DNA from: Motacilla alba alba
Lineage: Eukaryota; Chordata; Aves; Passeriformes; Motacillidae
DNA: 64,000 nt
Assembly (NCBI RefSeq): GCF_015832195.1
Contig: NC_052031.1
Coordinates: 6,139,850 to 6,203,849, forward strand
Reading direction: 5' to 3'
Both the position numbers and the translations under genes were made by a program. Below are positions 28,501 through 40,500 of the stretch, piece by piece (positions within the stretch are counted from its first letter, which is position 1; the number at the start of each line of letters is the position of its first letter). Below the pieces are notes generated by a model. The model worked only from the letters and a program-made list of their open reading frames with translations. It made no database searches and was not told the DNA's origin.

Positions 28501-31500
28501 CATTAAGGCTCTGTGTTCAGACTCCAAATGAACTGGAGACTTGATTATTACACTGTGTGTGAATGCCAGAACAGCTGGAAATGGCAGCTACCCTGATTGT
28601 TTCTCTTCTTCCTATCCCCTTCAATTTAGGCAACTTCAATCACAGACAGATGAAGGCAGACAGGCAAAGACAGAAATACTTTGGTGGAAATACTCAAATG
28701 GGAATACAACATATAACAGTTTTATTTAATCTTTCCTGCAAGTTATGATCATACTAAGCCAGGAAGGATTTACTATCTGTGGGTGGTTGATTGTACCCTG
28801 AACTACTAAGCAGTAGAATACAAATAGGAAATAAAAGCACGAACTAGAGAAGGACCACGCTGAAACACAAACTTTGCTGCTCTGTGACACTTCCTGCATA
28901 TGAAATGACTGATGGGGAGATGAAAGCTTTATTTTGACAAATATCAATCAAGCAAAGACACAAGGGCAGTTACACACTTCAGAGTGGTATCTGTAAGAAC
29001 CATGACAACTCCCCTGAAAAGATGCCTAAATAACCACACAGGAATCAAGGAGTTTTATACACAAAGAGCAAGTCAGACAAAAGCACCAAGAGGCCTTTAT
29101 GAATGAACAGGAGTGCCTGGACAATCTCAAACATAAAAAGGAAGCCTATGGGGAAGAAGCAAGGACAGGCAGTTTGGAGGAATACAGAGAGATTGTCCAA
29201 GCAGCTAGGGATCAGTTAGAGAGCTGAAGCCCTGGTGAGATCAAATCTGGCGAAGGACATACAGGCAACAAGAAAACCTCCCACATAAGGAAGAAATTCT
29301 TCCCTGTGAGGGTAGTGAGACCATGGCACAGGTTCCCAGAGAAGCTGTGGCTGCCCCATCCCAGCAAGTGTCCAAGGCCAGGCTGCATGGGGCTCTGAGA
29401 CTCTGGGGGGTCTAGTGGAAGGTGGCCCTGCCCACGGCAGGGGGCTGGAACTTGATGATCAATAAGGTCCCTTCCACCCCAGGCCATTCCATGATTCTGT
29501 GACTCTACTCTGTTATGGAGCTGTACATGAGCTCACTTTATTAATTTATACTTCACTACCTCTAAACTATTACCCAAATATGGTAGAGCCAGAGCACATT
29601 TCTGGTCTCAATATGACAATTCTTCCACCTTTTTCCAGCTCCTCATGGGCATTCATTCCTAATCTCTATTCCCCACCCCATCTTTTTTACATGGCTTAGC
29701 ACAAGAGTTCTAATGGGAAAACAGCGTGAAGTTTCCAGATGCCTCATCTGTTTCTTTTCTCTATCTATATCTCTATCTATACATATCTATACATATCTAT
29801 ATCTCTATATCTATATCTCTATCTGTACATATATATATATATATTCCTGTGTGTATACATATATATATATGTATTCTTCAGCAGTCAAGACCAGAAGATG
29901 TAAAATGAAGCATCTCAAGTGCACACACATACCCACCATCGTGTGTTAATGCTTTCTCATTAATTCTCTTTGTGAAGTTATGACAAAAGGAAAAAAAAAA
30001 AAAAAAGTTGAGAAGGAGCCTATAGGCAGCTCTGCAAGAGTATTGAATGAAAACTGTAGTTTGCAATTAAGCATATGACAGTTTGGGATAATGGAATCAA
30101 ATATATGGATTCATGTACAGTATGAACAGATTCCTTCAGGGCAAAGCTCTCTTAGCTGTATATTATGAAGGCTCATCACAAACAGGCTGTCCAAAAGTCC
30201 TGTATTTTGTACATACCTGCTGTATACCTGGAAGCATCACTTTCTCTGAGTCTCCCTATCTACTTAAGAGCACAGTCATGTCTCAAATGTGCCATTTTCC
30301 AAAACCAAGCCATCAGAACAATTATAATCTATAATCCAATAACATTGTTAAAGGATTATAGATTGTTGTTGTTGTTGCTGCAATGTTCTCTTCAGTGCTG
30401 TTTCTAAAGAACACTGATTTCAGGAGCAGCCTGACTGCACAGAAACCATGGCAGTGTCAGGTGATGCGAGTCTTGTAACACAGAGGCTGCTCATTTTCTT
30501 TAGCAATTTGTTTCTCTAACATTAACCAATTTATCCAGTCTAGTGAAGACAGAAAACAAGACTCAGGAACTGTTCCTACAACTACTCCTTCCATGATTCA
30601 AGAATGTGAGCTTGGAAAGCTGGTGAATTCTTCCAACACACTTCCAGATAAAAACTGCCTTTAATTGTGAGTTTTGCACAACGTGGCCAGGCTTTCCATA
30701 GTGACTGGAAAATAATGTCTGGCTTTCCACTGGATGCTCAGGAGAATTCTTTCTTGTGTATCTTCTGGTTCACTTAGCACATAAGATGTGAGATAGCGTA
30801 AGGAAAACACCCTTGTTTTTCAAACCACATGAGCTTCATTAGAGTTTCACAATGAGTGAAAATTTTTCCTAGCCTCAAGTGAAGTTCATCCCTTTATGAA
30901 CATATTGAATTATTCCAGCCCCTATTATAGTTCAGCCTATAATTTGTTACATGAACTGAAACTCTTTCTGCTCAGCTGATCTGCCAGACCTTCTGCATGC
31001 CTGGTGAAGAGAGGATTATTTATTTAACTCAGTGTCTCCAATTTATTTAACTGATGTCACCAATGGCTGAAGAGCACAGCCACTGCTGCTCAGATGACAC
31101 GTGGTTATTGGGTTACCTGAAAGGTCATGTTTAACATTCTCTTTGCAAACAAAGCAGCTGCTATGGAGTTTGGTTTTTTTATTGTCCCTTTGACTTGGGA
31201 ACATATTTGATCTTACAGTCTCCTTAGTGCTACATTAACAAAACAAAGAAACAAAGTCACAACAGTTAAGACCCCTAATTTCCCCTCCCAGAGAAAATGG
31301 CAGGACAAAGTAGGATCATAAGAAAAACTTCGGGAACAAGTAATTATTTTCCATGCATTCACATCATATTGTAAGGAAATGGACTTTCTAGATTCTGAGC
31401 TATACCAACAGAACCCGTAAGAGAAAATGCAAAGACAGCTTGGGTTAAGCTGTCTTGTGTTAAGACAGCTTAACACAAGTCTTCAGCTGTGTTGAAGAGA

Positions 31501-34500
31501 AGAAGGAATCTGAATTTGGGATTCCGTGCATTATCCACCAAACAGCCCCAAGACCAGCTATGAAACCTGCCAGAGCCCAGTGCTGGAATAAAGCCCCTCC
31601 AGCAAATTTTTTTCCAGCTGAAATTCTTCCATAATTTTAAGATGACCAAGACCACAATTCCAGCAAATAAACTGTTCAAATAGAAGTCCCCACCTAGTTT
31701 TAAATCAAGTATTTAGCACCTAATAGCACACCTGACATGACCCACTCTGTCCACAGATTATTCTGCACACATGAACACAATTCCTTGCATTTGATCACCA
31801 ATTTTTTGGGGTAATTACTATTGGATTATTAGGTATTACTGCCTTTTGGAAGAACAAAAAACTTGATTCTTTCGGTGTGGGTTTGGATTTTTTCAGATAT
31901 CAAACACAGGCAATCTAATTTCAGGGTATGCATTCTTTCTGAAATGACAGCCAATGACATTCAGCCATGCAGTATTTTACCTTTTCACTATTCTTGTATT
32001 TTTCCCAGCTTTTCAGCATCTTAAGCCATTTTGTAGTTCTTTCAATTTCAAGGTTCTTTTGCTGAAAAGGAATTAGAAATTTTTAGTATCTCCAAAACAA
32101 ATGCATTTAAAGTTGTCTATGTTTTTTTAAAAAGAACAAGTTTAACAGAGCATTTTGAATTTTTTATTCATTCATCTGAAAACAGCAAATAGTTCATTTC
32201 ATCAGTTCATTTAAAACATCCAAAAAACCAGCCAACCAAAAACCAAGCAGAAACTATGGATTAATTGTATTTTATAAGAGGAGGTTAAGTACAAGATTCT
32301 AGAAGTTTCTTTTTTACATATTTGGCAAGTTACAAAAAAACCCCAAACCAACAAAACTTCCATTTGTTTTTATACTCGGTTATCAGGCTACTTAAAAGTT
32401 AGTTGTCCCTGAAATGATCTTTCCCAGACTTGCCCTAACAAAATTAGCTTCTGTTTGCAAGTGATCACACAAACTATCCCTTCTTAAAAGGTACAAAGTT
32501 AAAAACGAACAAAAACAAATGCATGCAAGAGTGACAGTGCAGGAGCAGAAGTGGGAATAAGCTTTAATTTTTAGACATTAAAAGCTAGAAATCCTTGCCA
32601 CAATTCTCCTCCTGAAGAATTCAGGCACATTTTCACCTGCATTACCCTGTAACCTAACATCAAGGATTTCTTCTGAAGATCTATTAGCTTAAATTTTATA
32701 ACTGACAAGAATATTTCAGCAACAAGGTGACAGAATGAGAATCCAAATCAAAACAAACTCCATTTTCTCAAAACAAATAGTTACATTAAGTAATCTAGCA
32801 AGTACAGCCCTACTACCTTAGAGACTGCCCTTCTGTCTATGAAAATATTGCTAGAGTTGCCATCAACTTCTCAAATTTGGGAACCAAACAAGCACTTGGA
32901 ATCAGCCCTCTTAGCCCACAGAATTTCAAGGCACTGTGGCACCACACAACCAAAAATCTGTATTTTGTTAGCTCCACTGATAAGACTTTTAGCACTTATT
33001 TTTACAACTCAGTTTTACATTTTGCAAAGTTTCTCTGATTATACCACAAAGTTAATAGTTAGCTGTGTGTTTTTACATGTTTTTAATGAGACTATTTAAA
33101 CTCTCTCATAAAGCTTTGGAGCAGAAGATCCAGAGTGGAAAAGTTAAAGCAAAAAAATGAATGTGTGTGGCTACTACTTTCTCTTCAGAGTTGAATATAA
33201 AACAAAGTATTCAGTCTTATTGTAAAGGACAGCCCCTCAACCTCCAACTTCAAATTCAGGGATTAATAAAGACAGGAATGATATTCATACGGTTAGTGAT
33301 TCAATCTGGTAACAATGTAAAAGTTTAATTTTAAAGCTCCACAGGATACTGAAAGTTATAAATACTTTCATTACATATTTATAAAGTCAATTGCATCCAA
33401 AATGTTGGGGGAATATAAAAGAAAATTACTACTTATTGTCCCAATAGAATCCTAATTTTACTACAAGCTTTTACCCCTCAGAATTTGTGCATTCTTTCTT
33501 GGCTACCAATGCAATACAATGGGCTTCTTTAACTCCCTGAACTTCTTTCATCCAGGAGCCCAAAGCTTGCATTATCAGAAGTATAACTTGATGAAGTTTA
33601 GGTCCACCTCAACTATGATAGGTCCACAAAATGTCCCGGAAATAAGCTGGTTTGGGTTTTCAAGTTATTTTTTGTTTGAATTCAAATTCTGTAAGCCTGA
33701 CAGAAGTATAAAAATGTAATGAGGAAAAGAAGTGCCTCTACTCTTTCAGCCTTATCTAACTACTCATGTTGCAATCAACTGCCCACACTCCTGTTGAGGT
33801 TCAGGCTGTATTGGGCAGTATCTCAGATAAAAAAGCCTTTTAAATTTTTTAAAACACATTTCTTAAGACTTTTTAGAGGGCATGGCTAGAAAAACTATTG
33901 TTTCCAAGATTTCACAACATTGTTTCTGATTCTCCTTCACACTTGCAAGCCCTTAAAGAAATCAGCATTTTCAACATCTCTTAAAGCAGATGTTCTTTAG
34001 GCATAATTTTTATTCCTGCAGGAATAACAGGAAGTCAGGAAAGGTCTCTGCCCTCAACAGGTTGTTCATGTAATTCGTAAGAAAAATAAAACCCTATCTG
34101 CTTCCAGATAGGGTTTTTTTTGCTTTGCTTTGTTTGTATGTTTGATCTGCTTTCAAGATTTCTGGTCTTTTGAGCCAGAAGCTCACTTCAATTGTATGTT
34201 TGTTCAAGCTTTTATGTCTTTGTGTCAATTTACCCATTCTCAAGTGATGCTACTGTAGTCAAAATAGCAATTATTTTTGTGTTTCAGTTCTTGAAAACTT
34301 TCAGTTATTTCTTTTCCTGTCTGAATTATGTTCACTTTTATGTCTAACAGGTACAACACTGAAAACACAAGACAGATCTGAGGCAGCTCATTGCAGAGCA
34401 GAGGGATGCTGCTACTGCTCTTACAGACAAGTTCCGTGTAGTTGTCACCAAAAAAAGAAAAAAAAAATACATTTATCTGTCTTCTGAATACATTTTACAC

Positions 34501-37500
34501 TTTGAGGCATTTTTGCCATTGGGAGTAACAGAATCCCTAATTGAAGCAGAGCTGGTTTCTACTCTCATGTCAGTAAACAATGCACTAGTGAAAGCACAGA
34601 AATCATTAAATTGCCAAGCACCCCTCTTGTGTGCAACTCTCTACCTTCCTGGAGAGCACATGTGCCAGGGGCACAGGCTTAAAGCAATGCTTCAGCAGAA
34701 ACCTCCCACAAAACCAGAACTTGCTGAACTGCTCCCCAGAGAACCTGTAATCAAGTAAACCAATGACAAAACCTAACTGAAAATTACTAACAAAACATTT
34801 CATAGAACTTCAAAATCAGAGTCAGACCAGACTCCAGATTTCCTGAGGTCAGTTCTCTGTCTCCTTTCCTCCTCTAGAAAATCTTTCCTCCCCTTGTTTT
34901 ATCTGAGAGATGGCAGATTATTCATGTCAAGGTTAAGTAGTTCATAATGCAGGACAATGATTTGATGCATTTAAGGCATCAAACGTGCAGCAAAGTAATG
35001 AAGCACCAAAATGAGTAATTATTACTGTTAACGCAGAGTAAAGGTACTATGACCAAAAACACACACACAGAAATCCCAGCCTAAGGGGTTTTTTTGTGTC
35101 TGAAGAACAGATTCCAAATTCACAAGGATATCAATCTTTTACAGAAGTTGCAAATTATATGAAAACTTGAGTTAGGAATATTTTTTTAAATTCACAAGGC
35201 AAAAGGAAAGCATAAACAGTTCTGCCGAGTGACTTCAAAAGACATTGTGCAGAAAGCTTTTAATCTTAGCCTACATTAACTTAACACAGTAATCCTTATG
35301 GATGGTATCTTGAAAATTGCAGATTCTGACAGGAGCCAGATAAAGCTCAGACCAGCAGAGGTCAGGATACCATCAGGAGTGTAACCAGAAGTCTAATGCA
35401 GGAGCATCACTGGATGATTTTTAAAACACACTAGACTTGCAATTTAACACTGACTCCACAAATACAGTTTCTCTGCTGACACTTAGAGACAGCACAAACA
35501 GAATTTGGGACAGAGAACCAAGACACTCTTTCCCTCAAATAATTTAAGGCTAACTACAAAGCTACAGTGAATCAGAGCTTCAAAACACATCTACCACAGT
35601 AGCTGCACACTGCCTAATATTTCTGCTCAGAGACTCACCCTCCCTGCCGTGTCCTTCTGATGGAAATGAAATTATACATACACTCACTGTGTTATTAAAT
35701 GTAATGAAACATGGCAGGAAAAGGCAACTATTTCAGGCAGTGTATGCAAAACCACACATGAACCAAGACAAAACAAAAGAGACAAGTTCTACTCTTTCAC
35801 AGTAAGCATCTCTTACTAGCTTCAGTATATAATTGAAGCACAAAATAATTAATTTGCAGAAGCACTGCTGCTCTTAACACTCAAAGAGCTGAGCTGCCTT
35901 GAAATAAATCATTCCATCCTTTTTCCACGTATTCTACTGATTTGTGCAGCCAAGAGGGATAACTTACACTTACAACTTTAAATACTTTATCTTGAATTTT
36001 CTGATTTGATTTGGTCTTGGAGGTAACAACCGACCCAGCTGACCAAGGGGAAATACCAACAGAAAGCAGGCCCAGACAAGCAGAAATTCAGTTCCCCATT
36101 GCTTTTTCCACATTCCCAACACATCAGTTCCTCCAGAACCCTCCAGCAGCAGAAGGATATTTGGACCAGGACCCACAACAGCTGCCAACAGGACGTGCAC
36201 CTCTGAAATACACCCAGCTCAGCAACTCAGCATTACAAGGGAGGCCACCCCACCATGGTGGCAGCAGGATATTTGTCACCATTTCCCAAAGCAGCCCATG
36301 CTCCTCAGGACAGCAGCACACACCTGGTGGCAGTGCCACCACCTCGCTCCCATCATCCATCCCCCAGCACAGCCGATGGCAGCTCCTGGCACACGACCAC
36401 AGCTTTCACTCTTTCAGAGCAGAGCTGGATGTGAGCTCTTAAGTAGCTCCATTTCCTTCACATAACGGGAGAGGAATATTCACTCTCACTGACAGGAGCA
36501 AATGTAAAAACAAGTGGGCCCCCACGGATGTGTGGGTGAGTTAATCTGGCCTCAAGGACACAGCTCTTAGGGGACTTGGAATGTGCTTCTCTGGAAATTC
36601 AAATCACTAAAATGCTTCATCAACTCATTTCACAATTATTTATATTTTTAAGAGTTGTAAATCTGTAAACGTTTACTTACTAGTAAAACCTGGAGGACAG
36701 TGGACTTACCTTTTCTATCACTGCATCATGGACAGGAAGCTCCTCTGGACTGAAAACAAAGACAAAGTTTATATTAGTCTTGGTTGTTCTTGGCACAAAA
36801 TCATTTCTGTATAGGCTCTTACAAGTCAGCACTTACACCAGCAATTTGTAGTAACAAGTGAATAAGAATTCTGAGCTGTAAAGAAGAACTAATATTTAAG
36901 TACAGAACTAGGATTTTAAATCAAAGTAGCTGCATAACTTAAAACATCACATAGCTTAAGAAAACTTTTTTTTTTTTCTGTAAAAGCACTCTGTGCTGTC
37001 CTACTGAACTGAAACCCAAATGATTTTGGTTTTGTTTTCTTTGACCATACTATTGTTAGCTAATTTACCAACAAAAAAAAAGCTTCCTCCTTTACTACTG
37101 TGCTCAAGGAAAGGTACTGAGACTTTGCTTGACTTAGGAGAGTTAACTCACATGTTCTCAAAACTACAAATCTCACTCTAAGTAACAAGCAGGAAGTAGC
37201 AGAAAAAGAAATTAGTTTTGTTACTAGGTACCTCATTAATACTAAAAAATTAGAGTATTTTCACTTCTTACCCTAAGCCTAAAAAGGCAGCTTAGGAATT
37301 GAAAGCTTGAAGAGCAACCTTTGACCTGATAAATCTTCAGACTTTCCATTCCTTTCATTCTGAGGCCTCTGACTTCTGTTTTTCTTAGCAAAGAAATTTG
37401 TGCTTTTCCTCCCAAAAGCAACTGGACCACCTTGATGCCAAGAGAGCCTGCCTACCCCTGCAGCTTCTGAAAACACAGCAGCACAACTGTAACAAGCAAC

Positions 37501-40500
37501 TCCCTTCAGCTCTTGAGGTCAGATAAATAACACACCCAACAAAACCATGTTTAAAAGGGACTAAATCACAGGAAACACATGAAATACTTTTAAAAGTTCC
37601 TACTGAGTCTTGATATTATGAAAAAAACCCTCATACCTACACCATTATAGCTTTCTACAGAGAAGCTATTAACCACCAGTATTTTAGACCTGAATCCACT
37701 CTGTGCAAGGGTGACCTTGGTGAAGGCTACAGCAGTGAAGGCTGCAGTCAGTGTAAGAACACTCTGATGCAAACCACTTGAATTGTATTCAATCTCCTTG
37801 CATTTATTATATGCTGTTTCAAATTCAGAAGTTATATTTAAATAAAGAAATACAGGATGAAGACATACATTTGAACCACTTCATCTAAATGGAAAAACTT
37901 GCTCCCATCAACACCTTCACAGGCAAGTCTAACAACACACACAAGTCAATACACACACCACACACAAGTCGAATTTTCCAGGCCACAGCTCAGGAACCAA
38001 TTTTAAAACCAAGACTGTTGCTTTAGAGCAGCATTGCAAAAAGCATAATTTGTTCATTTAGAAGCACTTAACAAATACATGAAAGCTTTTTTGCTGAATA
38101 ACAACATAATCAAAAAAACTCTTGATAAACATCTAACACCCTAGAAACAACTTCTAGTCAGTGCTATTTGTAAATGTTAACAAAATTATAGTATTGTGCA
38201 TGTTCTCATATAACTAAATCAGCTGAAAGCAGGCCCTTTGTATGCCAAGTATCACCTAGAAATTCTAGAAAGCTTATTTGAAGTGGAAAGAAAAAGCAAA
38301 GGGAAAGAAAAAATTCAATTTAATACAATCTGCTTGGGGTGGCTGTTGTTTGGTTTGATGCACAGACTGCCAGGCCTTCTCACACCACTTAAAATTTCCA
38401 ATTCTTCAGTGACAGTTGCAGGCCCTGCCTACCCTCCACGAGCCTCCCACAGCAGCCTCATTCTTCCAGCCCTAGGAGGTCACACCAGCAGCTGGCTGGG
38501 CACACAACAAACTCTTTTTCCTGCAGTGCTGCCTGCAAGGCAAGGATCTGCCAGCTCTGCATCCCCATGGACTCACAGTGGCCACAGCAGCTCCTCTGCT
38601 CAACTGGTACCACTTGACAGCTTCTCCTCACACCAGCATGGAAGCTGATCACATGAAAGATTAATCAAATCTTATTTTTCACAGAAGGAGAATGAGTTCT
38701 AGTGATTTATTAAGGAATGGCTCTCTGCTAATTTTGTGAGATATCATCAATGTACGAAAAAAAGGCATGGCTGAACCTCCTGAGGAGAAAAAGGCTGCCC
38801 TCATGTCCTGGGAAGCAGACACCAAATTAATCCAACATCACATTTATGCCCAGATCGCTCATTATTTTTTGAGCTGCTACACTGACATTCCACAGCAGCA
38901 CATTAAGGCAGCCTCGTGTTTATTCCCCAAGATGCTGCTGAGCACCTGGAAAACAGCACAAAAGCCAAACAAATTGCCCAGGGCTGCTCAGAAACTCACT
39001 GGACATGCAGGAGGTCCTGGAGACCTTCCTCTCCAATAACAATATAGCATCAACTATGCCCCTATCCTCACATATGTAAATATTAAAATCTACCCTGCAA
39101 GGAGTGAAGGAAAGGCAGTGCAGGCACACAAACTCTCTCAAAGCCCCTAAAGGTAGTTTAAATTAATGTATTTCCATTTAGTGTGTTTTCTATGCAGAAA
39201 CCTTAGAGATTTGCTTTTATTAGGTAGAATCAGGCACAAAATCAATAATATCTATGAATCTGTTATTTTATTGTACCTTCTATTTCTTCTTTATAATGAT
39301 GCATATTTTCCTTCCTTCCCCAGCCAAGCCAATCTAATATTGTTACATCTTAATTATTTCTTTTAAAAATAAATCTTCTCCAACCATTCCCAGTCTATTT
39401 AAACTTGCATTTCTCCATGGTTTTTATCTGCATACTTCACCAAATAATAAAGGGAAATAGTGCACAGTATTAACATAATACAGCTATATCCTGCCCTAAG
39501 ACGACTGTTTTTCTTTAATAGCTCAAGTAATATTCACATTTAGGGAATCCAGAGAGAACAGAACTGATTAACATAATTAGCTTGGAATTATACAATCCAG
39601 GATATCCAAAAGAGGAGTCACAGGGATACTTTTAACTGAAGTAATGAAAATAAGGTCTCAGCAGAAACGAGATCTTAACACTTCTGCTGTCCTCACTAAA
39701 TAAAATCTGAATAGGTAAAGTCAGCTGTTGAATGAGCCAGGAATTGACAATCACTACACCTGGTCTGTGCTTTGCTATGAAGACAAGAGCTCCCAGCTGC
39801 AGCCACATGGAATCCCAGCAGCAGCTCAAGGCTCTGCCTGCAGAGCCAAGCAGCTCTGCAGTCACAGCACCAAGAGGAAGGGCTGAAGATCTTGTCTCCA
39901 GGTCTGGGAGCTGCAAATCACTGCAAGATCAAATCCCAACTACAGTGAGGTGCCTGATGGTCACCCTACTACGAGGTTCTTCAAAGACATCTCACTGGAA
40001 GAAAGCAAATACTGGATTCCAAGGTTTGACTGGAACTCAGGATCTCTACCCATGGTCCTCATCTGCAGCACCAGCCCACAGCCACCCTCCCTTCTTTCAG
40101 TCTGGACTACTTCCACCTTCTGCTGAGGTCTCCAAGGTCAAAGCCAAGACTTCATTTATTAGACCTGACTGGAAGTGCCTTTTTTTTATTACGTTTTAAG
40201 AGATGAATGGATCTTACCTCTTTAACTCCACCACACCGGCTAACACAGGTTTTCATGAATGTTTCAAGAAAACTTCTTAAAAAATTATGTCAAATGCACA
40301 ATCATCTGTCACTTCAGAACATTAAATATGCAGATCTATGGTTTTGACCATTACAGCATGTGTTGTAATTAACCTCCTTGAGTGGTAGTTGAAATAAACT
40401 GAAAAGTCTAAGGCTTAACAAGCTTACAGTCCCCTACCCACTGCTGCTATTTAAATCAGTAATCTTTAAAGAGCACTTTGATGTATTTGTTCAATACAAA

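Larger units (their letters stand above)
23835..31980 (-). other. USP6NL intron 5
   Basis: An 8146-nt intron. It holds a CR1 fragment (about 26345-27180), an internally deleted CR1 (about 29110-29505), a TATC/TATA microsatellite (29758-29876), an A16 run (29991-30006) and overlapping hairpins (31432-31479). The other stretches show no supported feature. Confidence 0.9.

Noticed and set aside
29758..29876. CRISPR-like spacing of repeated units
   Set aside because: The units are simple tetranucleotides without unique spacers, and the genome is vertebrate.
34088..34121. Stem-loop followed by eight T, looking like an intrinsic terminator
   Set aside because: This is a vertebrate intron, so bacterial termination does not apply, and no Pol III gene with A and B boxes is visible upstream.
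39732..40199. 155-codon plus-strand frame
   Set aside because: Low-complexity Ser/Pro/Gln content, no family resemblance and no supporting splice or start context. Kept only as part of a low-interest observation.
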